64,000 nt of DNA, taken from assembly GCF_000820185.1 (NCBI RefSeq), contig NZ_CDCA01000045.1:62001-126000 (forward strand), given 5' to 3'. The DNA is from Aeromonas tecta. GTDB lineage: Bacteria; Pseudomonadota; Gammaproteobacteria; Enterobacterales; Aeromonadaceae. This document shows, piece after piece, positions 47,943 to 57,370 of the stretch. The position numbers were made by a program, and so were the translations under genes. The notes beneath the pieces were generated by a model. That model saw only the letters and a list, made by a program, of their open reading frames with translations. It was not told where the DNA came from and searched no databases. The first letter of the stretch is position 1. Each line of letters opens with the position of its first letter.

Positions 47943-49006
47943 CAGCCTTTCACCTCGGTCAAATCGTGCACATGAGCACCGTCACGCAGGTTGACCAAGC
48001 CTTCGACCGCGATGCGATCGCCGACGTTGAGCCCCTTGAGTACCCATACCTCTTCACCATGGGTATCGCCGAGCTCCACCGAGATACGCTTGACCCGCCC
48101 ATCCGCCTCCAGGCGATAGACGTAGCGCAGCTCGCCGGCGTACTCCACCGACTGGGCCGGGATCAGGGTCATCTTCTGGGCGGGCAGGGAGAGATCCACG
48201 TTCATCAGCATGCCGGGCCGCAACTGGCCATCGGGATTGGGGAGTATGACCCGGGCCTTGATATTTTGGGTCTCGTTGGAGACGCGACTGTCCAGGGTCT
48301 CCAGCACACCGGCGAAGGATTGATCCGGCCAGGCGGAGCTGGTGGCCGTCACCGCCATGCCGGGGCGCAGCAGGGCGAGATAACGCTCGGGCACCGCCAG
48401 GTCGAGGCGCAGTCGGGCGAGCTCATCCAGGTGCAACAAGACGTCGCCGCTGTTGACCAGAGCGCCTTCACTCAAGTCAATCAGGCTGACGGTGCCATCG
48501 AACGGAGCCTGCAGGGTACGCAGGGAGAGCTCGTAGCGGGCCGCATCGACCCGGGCCTGGGCCTGCGCGACGATGGCCTCCTGCCCTTCCAGCTCGGAGT
48601 TGGTGATGGCGCCGCGCGCCACCAGCTTGCGCATGTCGCGCAGTTTGCGGCTCTCGTCACGCACGCTGGCGCTCTGCTCGGCCAGCTCCGCCTGCTGCTT
48701 GCCATCATCCAGGGCAATCAGGGTCTGTCCCTGCTTGACCTGCTGGCCGGAGCGCACCGCGATGTCGATGATGCGACCGGTGACTTCCGGGCTGACCGCC
48801 ACGGAGCGATTGGCCGCCAGCTTGCTGACCAGCTTGATGGAGGGCTCGGCCAGGCTCTGCCTGACCGTCTGCGCCCTGATATTGATTTCCTTTGGCTGGG
48901 GAGCACTGACCGGAGCGGTCTGTCGGAAATACCAGACGCCTGCCGCCAGCAGCAAGATAAGAGGGAGGAACCACAGCCACATTCGCATTTTCATCAAACG
49001 ATCCAT
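47942..49006 (-). CDS. RND efflux membrane-fusion protein (periplasmic adaptor)
   Basis: 354 aa. N-terminal membrane anchor (about 8-27), then barrel-sandwich and alpha-hairpin domains: SPEVTGRIIDIAVRSGQQVKQGQTLIALDD split by a helical hairpin and closed by LQAPFDGTVSLIDLSEGALV, and a C-terminal beta-barrel with RPGMLMNVDLSLP. Bridges the RND pump to an outer-membrane channel. Overlaps the pump gene by ATGA, so it is the first gene of a two-gene operon. ATG 49006; Met5 and Met7 are alternative starts. Confidence 0.92.
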   Translation of the reverse strand: MDRLMKMRMWLWFLPLILLLAAGVWYFRQTAPVSAPQPKEINIRAQTVRQSLAEPSIKLVSKLAANRSVAVSPEVTGRIIDIAVRSGQQVKQGQTLIALDDGKQQAELAEQSASVRDESRKLRDMRKLVARGAITNSELEGQEAIVAQAQARVDAARYELSLRTLQAPFDGTVSLIDLSEGALVNSGDVLLHLDELARLRLDLAVPERYLALLRPGMAVTATSSAWPDQSFAGVLETLDSRVSNETQNIKARVILPNPDGQLRPGMLMNVDLSLPAQKMTLIPAQSVEYAGELRYVYRLEADGRVKRISVELGDTHGEEVWVLKGLNVGDRIAVEGLVNLRDGAHVHDLTEVKG

Positions 49007-49201
49007 GCTAATTAAGAGAAAAGAGGAGACTTCATCAATGATGGCACCATGTTACCCCCTGACTATGCCGCGACTATGTAGAAATGTGACAAATCGTAAC
49101 AGCCGGGGCGAAAGATCATCAAAATCGTATCCAACACAGACGATGATTGCGTTCTGCCTTACACTGGTGAGCCGCAAATCAGTAATCATCCCGGTGCGCC
49201 T

Positions 49202-50758
49202 ATGTCCAGACTGAGCCATGCCTTCGCCAAATACCGTCTACAGTGGCTGCTGCTGGGGCTGAGTACCGTATTGCTGGCGCTCTCCTTGCAACATGCCTTC
49301 AACCAGATCACCGAACTGAACCGGCGGGACACCAACAACATGGCCGCCGAGCTGAGATCCCAGTTTCAGGAGATGGAAGCCTTCCTCGAGGCCATGCGCG
49401 GCCAGGCCGAGGAGCGCCTGCGCAGCAACCCCCAATCCATCCTCTCTCGCCACCTCTATCAGGCACTGCGGGTCGACGAGGGGCAGCGGCTCAATCTGGA
49501 TAGCATCCCGGCAGATCTCCCCCCCAGCCTCATCGGCAATTTGACCGGGCTGGGGCCACTGCCGGCCCCCGGCAGCGAGCGGGAAGCCACCATGCACCTG
49601 GCGCTGAGCCTCTCTCCCCTGCTCTCCACCGCCAGCAAGCTGCTGGATGAGGACGTGGCCTGGATCTATTTCACCGGCACGGACAACTTCATCTACCTCT
49701 ATCCCTGGGTGCCCTCCAGCCAGTTTCGCTTCGACCCCAGCATCTATCGCAAGTCTTACTGGCAGGACATGCTGACCCAGCAGCCGGCCACTCGGCACGC
49801 GACGCTGTCGCGCCCCTATCAGGACTTCGCCGGACGGGGGCAGATGATCACCCTGTCCCAGCCCATCGCCAAAGCCAAAAAAGTCGTTGGCATGCTCAGC
49901 ATCGATATTTTACTCGCCAACCTCGAGCGTGCCCTGCAACAACCCGCGCCCCAGGTCGGTACCCTGTTTCTGATCAACCAGCATCGGCAGGTGCTGGCCC
50001 GCAGCCAGCCAGGCACGGCGCCTCCCCTGCGTTATGGCGAGGAACGGGATCGATACCACTGGCAGCAAGGGGCCTTCCAGCTGGTTCATGCCATTCCCGA
50101 CACCCCGCTCACCCTTATTCACCGCATCCCGCTAATCGCCCTGCTGGAGGCGCTGTTCTGGCAGTCGATGACCGCCCTCATCACCCTGCTGTGCCTGGTG
50201 GTGGCCACCCTCTCCGGCCTGCAGGCCCGCCGCCTCAATCAGCGCCTCAATTACCTCTCTCGCCACGATGCCCTGACCGGCGCCTTCAATCGCCACCACT
50301 TCGATGCCTTCGAGCACCAGCACGCCCTGGCGGGTAGCCAGCGGATCGGCGCCATCATGTTCGACTGCGATCACTTCAAGCGCGTCAACGATACCTTCGG
50401 TCACGGGGTCGGCGACGAGGTGCTGATCCAGCTGGTACAGCTATGCAAGCCACTCCTGACCAAAGAAAACTCCCTTATTCGCTGGGGTGGCGAAGAGTTC
50501 CTGCTACTGGTGGTCGACGAGGCAGTGCCTCTTAGCGATCTCGCCGAGCAACTGCGGCGGGCCATCGCCGATCACCCCTGGGCGAACATAGCCCCGGGGC
50601 TCAAGGTGACCATCAGCCTGGGCCACTGTCGTCAGAGCGTCGGGGTCAAGTTGCAAGAGGCCATCCGCCGGGCCGATGTCGCGCTCTATCGCGCCAAGGC
50701 CAACGGCCGCAATCGCAGTGAGGGCTGGCGGGATGACGGCCAGGAAAAGCAGGAGTAA
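49202..50758 (+). CDS. Diguanylate cyclase with periplasmic sensor domain
   Basis: 518 aa. Membrane segment near 12-30, a periplasmic sensor region (about 32-305, Cache-like by layout with AWIYFTGTDNFIYLYP), second membrane segment near 315-338, and a GGDEF domain (about 350-505) with SRHDALTGAFNRHHF, FDCDHFKRVNDTFGH and the active-site GGEEF at 429-433. It should make cyclic di-GMP. The RxxD inhibitory site five residues before GGEEF is replaced by TKEN, so product inhibition is probably lacking. Followed 34 bases later by the patatin gene. Confidence 0.92.
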   Translation: MSRLSHAFAKYRLQWLLLGLSTVLLALSLQHAFNQITELNRRDTNNMAAELRSQFQEMEAFLEAMRGQAEERLRSNPQSILSRHLYQALRVDEGQRLNLDSIPADLPPSLIGNLTGLGPLPAPGSEREATMHLALSLSPLLSTASKLLDEDVAWIYFTGTDNFIYLYPWVPSSQFRFDPSIYRKSYWQDMLTQQPATRHATLSRPYQDFAGRGQMITLSQPIAKAKKVVGMLSIDILLANLERALQQPAPQVGTLFLINQHRQVLARSQPGTAPPLRYGEERDRYHWQQGAFQLVHAIPDTPLTLIHRIPLIALLEALFWQSMTALITLLCLVVATLSGLQARRLNQRLNYLSRHDALTGAFNRHHFDAFEHQHALAGSQRIGAIMFDCDHFKRVNDTFGHGVGDEVLIQLVQLCKPLLTKENSLIRWGGEEFLLLVVDEAVPLSDLAEQLRRAIADHPWANIAPGLKVTISLGHCRQSVGVKLQEAIRRADVALYRAKANGRNRSEGWRDDGQEKQE

Positions 50759-50792
50759 GCTGGCACCCATCACTCATGCAAGGAGACTCGCC

Positions 50793-51662
50793 GTGTCACG
50801 AAAACCCCGCCTGGGATTGGCTCTTGGCAGTGGTGCTGCCCGGGGTTGGGCGCACATAGGTATCATACGGGCACTGGAACGTCTGGGTGTCAAACCGGAT
50901 CTGGTGGCCGGTTGCTCCATCGGCAGCTTCGTGGGCGCGGCCTACGCCGCCGGTGAACTGGACAAACTGGAGTCCTGGGTGCGCGGTTTCAGCCGCTTGC
51001 AGGTGATGGGATTGCTCGATCCCGCCCTCTCCGGTGGCCTGTTTCGCGGCGAGAAGGTGTTCGGCATCGCCGCCAATTACCTTGGCAATCCCCCCATCGA
51101 GAGCCTGCCGCTGCCCTTCGCCTGCGTCGCCACCGAGCTCAATACCGGCCGCGAGATCTGGCTGCAAGAGGGGCCGCTGCGCCAATGTGTGCGCGCCTCC
51201 TGCGGCATGCCCGGCGTGCTGACACCGACCCGTATCGATGATCAATGGCTGGTGGATGGCGCCGTGGTCAACCCGGTGCCCATCTCCCTGGCCCGCGCCA
51301 TGGGGGCCGAGGTGGTGATCGCCGTCAACCTCAACGCCGACATGCATCAACCCTGGGCCGACGATTCGGACGAACCCGCTCAGGGCGGTCTGCTCAGCCA
51401 GTGGCTGAACCGGGGCGAACGCGAGCCCAGCACCCCCGGCATGTGGAGCGTGATGACCGGCTCCATCAACATCATGCAAGAGCGCATCACCCGCGCCCGC
51501 ATGGCCGGTGATCCGCCCGAGATCCAGCTCTGCCCGCGCCTTGGCAGCTACTCCATCATGGACTTCCACCGGGCGACCGATGCCATCAACGAGGGCGAAG
51601 CCTGTGTCGAGCGCAACCTGGAGCAACTCAAGGAAGAGCTGTCCCGCCTCAGGCTGATCTGA
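50793..51662 (+). CDS. rssA: Patatin-like phospholipase (RssA-like)
   Basis: 289 aa. Patatin domain with the oxyanion loop LGSGAARGWAHIG, nucleophile Ser42 in GCSIGS and the dyad Asp155 in VDGAVVNP. Close in length and sequence style to E. coli RssA (301 aa). Probably a cytoplasmic or membrane-associated lipid hydrolase; substrate unknown. GTG start at 50793 with AAGGAG upstream; the frame extends back into the cyclase gene without a ribosome site. Likely cotranscribed with the cyclase. Confidence 0.87.
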   Translation: MSRKPRLGLALGSGAARGWAHIGIIRALERLGVKPDLVAGCSIGSFVGAAYAAGELDKLESWVRGFSRLQVMGLLDPALSGGLFRGEKVFGIAANYLGNPPIESLPLPFACVATELNTGREIWLQEGPLRQCVRASCGMPGVLTPTRIDDQWLVDGAVVNPVPISLARAMGAEVVIAVNLNADMHQPWADDSDEPAQGGLLSQWLNRGEREPSTPGMWSVMTGSINIMQERITRARMAGDPPEIQLCPRLGSYSIMDFHRATDAINEGEACVERNLEQLKEELSRLRLI

Positions 51663-51677
51663 TGGCCATCACCCGAT

Positions 51678-51708
51678 AAAAAAAGAGCGCCATCAGGCGC
51701 TCTTTTTT
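51678..51708. terminator. Bidirectional terminator between rssA and NSS transporter
   Basis: AAAAAAAGAGCGCC-ATC-AGGCGCTCTTTTTT; flanks convergent genes. Confidence 0.85.
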
Positions 51709-51721
51709 ATTCAAGACAGCC

Positions 51722-53083
51722 TCAGAACAGCCCGAGCCCCTTGAGCATGACCACCAGGATCAGCAGCGGCGAGACGTAGCGGATGATGAAGAACAGCGGC
51801 TTGAGGATCCGAAGTTCCAGCTTGCCGCCGTTGGTCAGGGCCGATTCCATGCGATCGAAGCCCCACACCCAGCCGACAAACAGGCAGAGGAAGATCCCGC
51901 CAAGGGGCATCAAGACGTTGGACGAGATGAAATCGAACAAGTCGAAGAAGGTCTTGCCGGCGATCTGCACATCCGCCAGGGTGCTGTTGGAGAGCGCGCA
52001 GGTCGAGCCCACCGCGCCCAGCACCAGCAGGTTGATCAGCGTCGCCTTGGCGCGGCTCATGTGGAAGCGCTCGGACAGCACCGAGACCGGCACCTCCAGG
52101 ATGGAGAGCATGGCCCCGGTCGCCGCGATGGCGGAGAGCACGAAGAATAGCACCATGAACAGGTGACCGAACGGGATGCTGGCAAACACCGCCGGAATGG
52201 TAATAAACAGCAGGGAAGGTCCGGCCGATGGCTCGAAACCGAAGGCGAACACCGCCGGGAAGATGGCGATCCCCGCCAACATGGAGACGAACAGGTCGGC
52301 GCACATCACCCGGAAGGTGGTGAGCGGAATGTTCTGATCGTCCCGGAAATAGCTGCCATAGGTCATCATGCAGCCCATGCCGATGGAGAGCTTGAAGAAG
52401 GCCAGCCCCATGGCCGTCAGCACCACGCCGGCGGTGATCTTGGAGAAATCAGGCGAGAACAGGAAGTGCAGCCCCTCGCTGGCCCCCGGCAGGGTCAGGC
52501 TGCGCAGGCCTATCACCAGCAACAAAATGAACAGCACCGGCATCAGTTTCTTGGTGACCGCTTCGATCCCCTTGGCGACCCCCATCAGCAGGATCCCCCC
52601 CATCAGCGCCAGCACCAACCACTGCCAGAGCAGGCTCTGCAGCGGATTGGTGATCAAGGCATTGAAGGCCGCGCCGGTGACGGCGGGGTCGGTCGACAGG
52701 ATCTCGCCGCTGACGGCCTTGAAGATGTAGGCGAACACCCAGGCTGCCACCTCGGAGTAGAAGGACATGATGAGGAAGGCCGCGGTGACCCCCATGACCG
52801 CAATCAGCCACCAGGGCTGCCGCTTCGGCGCCAGCTTGATGAGGCCGCTCACCGCATCGGCCTTGGCCTGGCGGCCCAGCATGATCTCGGAGATCATCAC
52901 CGGCAACCCCACCAGCAGGGTGGCGATGACATAGACCAGCAGGAAACCGGCCCCCCCATTCTCCCCGGTCAGATAGGGGAACTTCCAGATATTGCCAAGA
53001 CCGACGGCCGAGCCCAGGGTGGCGGCCAATACGCCAAACGTGCTGGTGAAGCCATCTCTGGCTTTGGGAGTGGGGTGACTCAT
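51722..53083 (-). CDS. Sodium-dependent neurotransmitter-symporter (NSS) family transporter
   Basis: 453 aa, about 11-12 membrane helices. Opens with the NSS signature GVLAATLGSAVGLGNIWKFPYLTGENGGAGFLL (residues 17 onward, sodium and substrate site in TM1) and has SIGMGCMMTYGSYF in the TM6 area. Family members are bacterial Na+-coupled amino acid symporters such as LeuT, TnaT and MhsT; substrate unknown. ATG 53083. No partner gene. Confidence 0.9.
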   Translation of the reverse strand: MSHPTPKARDGFTSTFGVLAATLGSAVGLGNIWKFPYLTGENGGAGFLLVYVIATLLVGLPVMISEIMLGRQAKADAVSGLIKLAPKRQPWWLIAVMGVTAAFLIMSFYSEVAAWVFAYIFKAVSGEILSTDPAVTGAAFNALITNPLQSLLWQWLVLALMGGILLMGVAKGIEAVTKKLMPVLFILLLVIGLRSLTLPGASEGLHFLFSPDFSKITAGVVLTAMGLAFFKLSIGMGCMMTYGSYFRDDQNIPLTTFRVMCADLFVSMLAGIAIFPAVFAFGFEPSAGPSLLFITIPAVFASIPFGHLFMVLFFVLSAIAATGAMLSILEVPVSVLSERFHMSRAKATLINLLVLGAVGSTCALSNSTLADVQIAGKTFFDLFDFISSNVLMPLGGIFLCLFVGWVWGFDRMESALTNGGKLELRILKPLFFIIRYVSPLLILVVMLKGLGLF

Positions 53084-53231
53084 GCTTGTCTCGCTGTGCG
53101 CATTACGGGGGCTAATGAAAGGGTCGGAATTCTCTGAGGATTACGCCAGTTTGCCAAGGCGTTTTAGTGGAAATCACTGCGTAGAGCACAATTAATAGCG
53201 TTTAATTAAGCATTATAACAATACGATGGAT

Positions 53232-53257
53232 AAAAAAATGCCGCCTCGTGGGCGGCA
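53232..53257 (-). terminator. Terminator of XRE-type regulator
   Basis: Minus strand TGCCGCC-CACGA-GGCGGCA followed by a T-run (53232-53238). Confidence 0.8.
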
Positions 53258-53279
53258 CTTTTATCAAGGCTCAAAAAAC

Positions 53280-53546
53280 TTAAGCCTTGGCAATATCGTC
53301 CGGACCGATCTGACCGATTTCGGCGACTTTCTTGTCGGCCAGCAGCCAAAGGGTGAACTTGTGCAATTCCGGGTGATGAGCCAGGGCGACCAGGAAGGCG
53401 CCTCCAACTTCACGATAACCCAGTTCGTAGTTCTTCAGGGTAGTCGGGGGGACACCCAGCAGATCGGCAAATTTAGGACGGCTCAGGCCAACCGCTTCGC
53501 GGATCTGACGGATCTTTTTGCCAACAGTTACGATATTTGAATTCAT
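53280..53546 (-). CDS. XRE-type helix-turn-helix regulator
   Basis: 88 aa from ATG 53546. The N-terminal half is a Cro/CI helix-turn-helix: KKIRQIREAVGLSRPKFADL, LGVPPTTLKNYELGYREVG. The remainder (FLVALAHHPELHKFTLWLLADKKV) is a short helical tail without a sensor domain. Target genes unknown; the NSS transporter follows on the same strand about 200 bases downstream but behind the regulator's own terminator. Confidence 0.85.
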   Translation of the reverse strand: MNSNIVTVGKKIRQIREAVGLSRPKFADLLGVPPTTLKNYELGYREVGGAFLVALAHHPELHKFTLWLLADKKVAEIGQIGPDDIAKA

Positions 53547-53804
53547 GGTGTTCCATACTCCGTTCGGCGGATTCACTCCACCTGTATTTTTCGCGACGAC
53601 TCGTAGTCAAGTGTATCAGTTTTGAACGGACTCGTTATGGTCGAGCCTCTATCTTTAATAAGCGTCTTTCGACGACAACCCTAACAAACATCGGGGATGG
53701 TAATCGCAGAGTCGTCTCAGGTAAACAGTCTCGAAGAGAAACCTTATTGTTGCTGCTGCCATAACTCGTATAATTCGCCGGTTATCCCTTAAAGAGTAAT
53801 TAGC

Positions 53805-54398
53805 ATGGCATTCCCCGGCATCATCTCCCGTCTCCATTCGGATTCAGACAGCAATACGCTTATCCGTCAGCTCCGTCAGGGTCAACTGACCCGGGCCGAG
53901 GCATTCTGGTTGCCCGCCATCCTGCAAAGCGAAGCGGCAGCTGTGTTGGCGGCCCTGTCAGACAAGAGCAGCCTTTATATAGAGCAACCCACCACACTGC
54001 CGCTGCGTAGTCACGATGGAGTCTTGCAAGAGGATGGCACTCTGCTGCTGGTAAATGGTAATCGTATGAAGCTCGCCACCGAGCTGGGAGATGGCGGCCT
54101 GGTACCCGAAACGGGTCTGTGCGAGATGGCCCGCTGGCTCGAGGCGGGCCATCAGAATTTCATCTGTTCAGCCGCAGTACAGCCTGTGGCACGGGCCATC
54201 CTCAATATCTGGCCGCTCGACCCCTATCTTGCCCGCCATTTTCTCCTCAGTTTTACCCCCTTATTGTGCGAAGCAATTGAGGCCGATTACCTCGCAGTGT
54301 TTGCAGCAAGAGAGTCTGGAGGCGCGCCGCAGCCTGCCTGGGTTGAGGCCTATATGAAGCTTGAAAAAAAGCTGCACCGAACCTATTTGGATCACTAA
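53805..54398 (+). CDS. Hypothetical protein of unknown family
   Basis: 197 aa; I do not recognise it. No signal peptide or membrane segment. N-terminal helical part (LIRQLRQGQLTRAEAFWLPAIL), a beta-rich centre (LPLRSHDGVLQEDGTLLLVNGNRM) and a helical C-terminal half with three cysteines. Probably cytoplasmic. ATG 53805 with AAAGAG upstream. Flanked by the divergent XRE regulator and by the first ompA gene. Confidence 0.65.
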   Translation: MAFPGIISRLHSDSDSNTLIRQLRQGQLTRAEAFWLPAILQSEAAAVLAALSDKSSLYIEQPTTLPLRSHDGVLQEDGTLLLVNGNRMKLATELGDGGLVPETGLCEMARWLEAGHQNFICSAAVQPVARAILNIWPLDPYLARHFLLSFTPLLCEAIEADYLAVFAARESGGAPQPAWVEAYMKLEKKLHRTYLDH

Positions 54399-54704
54399 TA
54401 AATTCGGATAAACAGCCAGTTACTCACACGACACAATTTGCCATATCGCTTATCTGTGAGCTTGATCATGTTTTGAAATGAGCATAAAGTGCGCCACGTC
54501 ATCGGAATGACACCGGCTGTTCGTGAAGGGGCTTTCGCATTGTCGACAATGCAACCCGTTCACCTGTGCACCCAGAATGTGCCTCCTGGAAGGATCTAGG
54601 ATCCCTGCTCGATGCGACTCTTGTCGCTCGGCAGAGCCAGCAGCTTACATAAATTACAAAGTGTGAAGCACGTGACTACGTGCCATCTCAACGAGGATTA
54701 TTTT
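54399..54704 (+). promoter_or_regulatory. Upstream region and 5' leader of ompA copy 1
   Basis: 306 bases. It likely contains a long leader: GCACGT-GACT-ACGTGC (54668-54683) forms a hairpin 9 bases before the ribosome site CGAGGA, reminiscent of the leader hairpins of abundant ompA mRNAs. Promoter boxes could not be fixed with normal spacing (TTGATC at 54462 and CATAAA at 54483 are 15 apart). Confidence 0.4.
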
Positions 54705-55721
54705 ATGATGAAAATGGCTCCTTCCCTGATCGCCATCGCTATGGCAACCATGGGCGCTACTGCTGTACAAGCCGCTGACGACATCTACTTCGGTGCCGGT
54801 GTTGGTGCTACTCACTTCAACGGTCTGAACAAGATCGAAGGCGTGACCAACGGTGAAGAAGACGCGACTGCCGTCAACGTCTTCGCTGGTTACAACTTCA
54901 ACGAATACTTCGGTTCCGAGCTGGGCTACCAGTACACCGGCCGTGGTAACACCGACGGTAACCGTTACGAGAGCCAGGGTGCCACCCTGTCCGGTATCGC
55001 TCGTCTGCCGCTGGGCAACGATTTCTCCCTGTTCGGTGAAGCTGGCGCCTACTGGGGCCACACCGACGGTATGGGCACCAGCGATACTAAAGTATCCCCG
55101 CTGGCTGGCGCCGGTGTGACCTACAAGGTTAACGACGCGCTGGATCTGCAAGCTCGTTACCGTTACATGTGGGACGTGGCTGCTCTGGAAGCGGGTGGCG
55201 TGAGCTACAAAGCTAACCAAAGCATCGCTACCCTGGAAGCCGTTTACCACCCGTTCCGTACTTCCTACGTAGCACCGGCTCCGGCTCCTGTTGTTGAAGA
55301 AGCTGCTCCTGCTCCGCAAGTAGTTGAGAAGAACTTCGCTCTGAACTCCGACGTGCTGTTTGCCTTTGGCAAAGACACCCTGAAGCCGGAAGGCGTTGAA
55401 GCGCTGAACGGTCTGTACCAGCAAATCGTTGAGTTCCAGCCGAAAGACGGCAACGCCGTTGTAGTTGGTTACACCGACCGTATCGGTTCCGACGCTTACA
55501 ACCAGAAGCTGTCTGAAGCCCGTGCTCGCACCGTTGCCAACTTCCTGGTCAGCAAAGGTATGGCTGCCAGCAAGGTTGCCATCGAAGGTCGTGGCGAAGC
55601 CAACCCTGTCACCGGCACCCAGTGCAACGGCGTCAAGGCCAAGGCTCAGCTGATCTCCTGCTTGGCTCCGGATCGTCGCGTAGAAGTTCGCATCTCCGGC
55701 GTTCAAGAAGTTCAGCAATAA
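54705..55721 (+). CDS. ompA: OmpA family outer-membrane protein (copy 1)
   Basis: 338 aa. Signal peptide (1-23, ending VQA), eight-stranded beta-barrel (about 24-195, each strand alternating), a Pro/Ala-rich hinge (APAPAPVVEEAAPAPQ, about 203-222), and a C-terminal OmpA domain (about 225-335) that binds peptidoglycan, with TDRIGSDAYNQKLSEARA. Codon use is strongly biased to optimal codons, as in a very abundant protein. First of three tandem ompA paralogues; own terminator at 55745-55772. Confidence 0.94.
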   Translation: MMKMAPSLIAIAMATMGATAVQAADDIYFGAGVGATHFNGLNKIEGVTNGEEDATAVNVFAGYNFNEYFGSELGYQYTGRGNTDGNRYESQGATLSGIARLPLGNDFSLFGEAGAYWGHTDGMGTSDTKVSPLAGAGVTYKVNDALDLQARYRYMWDVAALEAGGVSYKANQSIATLEAVYHPFRTSYVAPAPAPVVEEAAPAPQVVEKNFALNSDVLFAFGKDTLKPEGVEALNGLYQQIVEFQPKDGNAVVVGYTDRIGSDAYNQKLSEARARTVANFLVSKGMAASKVAIEGRGEANPVTGTQCNGVKAKAQLISCLAPDRRVEVRISGVQEVQQ

Positions 55722-55744
55722 TCTGACTCTGTTCAGATAATGCG

Positions 55745-55772
55745 AAAAGGGGATGCCACGGCATCCCCTTTT
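55745..55772 (+). terminator. Terminator after ompA copy 1
   Basis: AAAAGGGGATGC-CACG-GCATCCCCTTTT. Confidence 0.85.
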
Positions 55773-56140
55773 GCTTGGCTGTTATTTAACCCACTGACGT
55801 CACCTTCTGTCTCACCCTGCCGCCTCTTTATTCTCATCTCTCCTTATCGTCAGCCTGTCTCAGCCGGCCGAATGCTGCTTATCTGTTCAGAAACTTGATC
55901 AGAGCGAGTCAAAAGAATACAGTTAGCTCGCTTGTAAGGCATTGGATGAACTATTAAAAGTACTATTGCCCGGTGCGTTGTCCATGGAGAATTAGCTTCA
56001 TGAGAATCCAGGTTACCATCCATTTTTATTCAAGCCGCCCGTGAACGACTCACGAGGTCGCAACATCAAGTGTCATCTGCGGCCGATATAACAGAAAAGT
56101 GCGCAGTACGCCCATAGCACGGCAACTCAACGAGGATAAA
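55773..56140 (+). promoter_or_regulatory. Upstream region of ompA copy 2
   Basis: About 370 bases between terminator and start, long enough for a separate promoter and leader. A small hairpin CGTGA-ACGAC-TCACG lies at 56040-56054. The end, CAACTCAACGAGGAT, is similar to the CATCTCAACGAGGAT before copy 1, so the leader was duplicated with the gene. Confidence 0.4.
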
Positions 56141-57142
56141 ATGATGAAAATGAAAATGGCACCAACCCTGATTGCTCTGGCTATTGCAGCCATGGGAACT
56201 TCCACCGCTCAGGCGGCCGACGACTGGTACACAGGTATGGGTGCTGGTTGGGCATATGGTCACCAGCTGGACAACTTTGGTCAGGATGCTGACAAGGACG
56301 CAACCGCGCTGTCCCTGTTCGGTGGCTACAACTTCACCGAAAACTTCGCAGCCGAGCTGGGCTATCTCTATGCCGGCAAGGGTGGCGTCGATGGCGTCGA
56401 CTTCTCGACTCAAGGTGCGACCCTGTCCGGTATCGCTCGCCTGCCGCTGGGTGACATCTTCTCGGTGTTTGCCGAAGGTGGCGCCTACTTCAACCACGTC
56501 AAAGGCAATGGCGACAGCGACAACGGCACCGCCCCGCTGGCCGGTCTGGGTCTGACAGCCAAACTCACCGACCTCATCGATGTGCAGGCCCGTTACCGCT
56601 ACATGTGGAACCTGGGTGATGAGCAGAAGACCTGGGAAACCGACATGAGCGTCGCGACCCTGGAGCTGGTGATGCACCCGAACCGCACCTCCTATGTCGC
56701 ACCGGTCGTCGCCCCTGTGGTCGCAGCGCCTGCCCCCACAGTGGTCGACAAAAACTTCTCCCTGAGCTCCGATGTGCTGTTTGCCTTTGGCAAATCCACC
56801 CTGAAGCCGGAAGGGACTGCCGCCCTCAACACCCTGTATCAGCAGATTGTTGACGTTCAGCCCAAAGATGGCAGCGCCGTGGTCGTCGGTTACACCGACC
56901 GCATCGGCTCAGACGCCTACAACCTGAAGCTGTCCGAAGCGCGCGCCCGCACCGTGGCCGACTTCCTGGTCGGTAAGGGTCTGCCGGCTGGCAAGGTTGC
57001 CATCGAAGGTCGCGGCGAAGCCAACCCGGTCACCGGCACCCAGTGTGACGGCGTCAAAGCCAAGGCCCAGCTGATCTCCTGCCTGGCCCCGGATCGCCGC
57101 GTCGAAGTGCGCGTCACCGGCGTGCAAGAAGTCCAGCAATAA
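56141..57142 (+). CDS. OmpA family outer-membrane protein (copy 2)
   Basis: 333 aa. Same layout as copy 1: signal peptide (1-25), beta-barrel, Pro/Ala/Val hinge (VAPVVAPVVAAPAPT), C-terminal OmpA domain (from about 218) nearly identical to copy 1 in its last 110 residues, ending GVQEVQQ. The barrel domain is much more divergent than the C-terminal domain, as expected if surface loops are under selection. Own terminator at 57164-57189. Confidence 0.93.
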   Translation: MMKMKMAPTLIALAIAAMGTSTAQAADDWYTGMGAGWAYGHQLDNFGQDADKDATALSLFGGYNFTENFAAELGYLYAGKGGVDGVDFSTQGATLSGIARLPLGDIFSVFAEGGAYFNHVKGNGDSDNGTAPLAGLGLTAKLTDLIDVQARYRYMWNLGDEQKTWETDMSVATLELVMHPNRTSYVAPVVAPVVAAPAPTVVDKNFSLSSDVLFAFGKSTLKPEGTAALNTLYQQIVDVQPKDGSAVVVGYTDRIGSDAYNLKLSEARARTVADFLVGKGLPAGKVAIEGRGEANPVTGTQCDGVKAKAQLISCLAPDRRVEVRVTGVQEVQQ

Positions 57143-57163
57143 TCGACTCGCAGACATGCAACG

Positions 57164-57189
57164 AAAGGGGCCACACGGCCCCTTTTTTA
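57164..57189 (+). terminator. Terminator after ompA copy 2
   Basis: AAAGGGGCC-ACAC-GGCCCCTTT and more T. Confidence 0.85.
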
Positions 57190-57370
57190 TCGTCCATTTT
57201 TCCCGCCATCTAGGTAGGCCAGGATGCCGTGTTTGCCTGCTCTATCACAAATTCCCTATATGCCCGCGTCACTTAAGTGGTTAAACCTCTTATATCGCCT
57301 ATACATAATGGTGGTTATGCATAACAAGGGCTGGGAGCCCTATAACACCCAACATCGACGAGGATACGCG

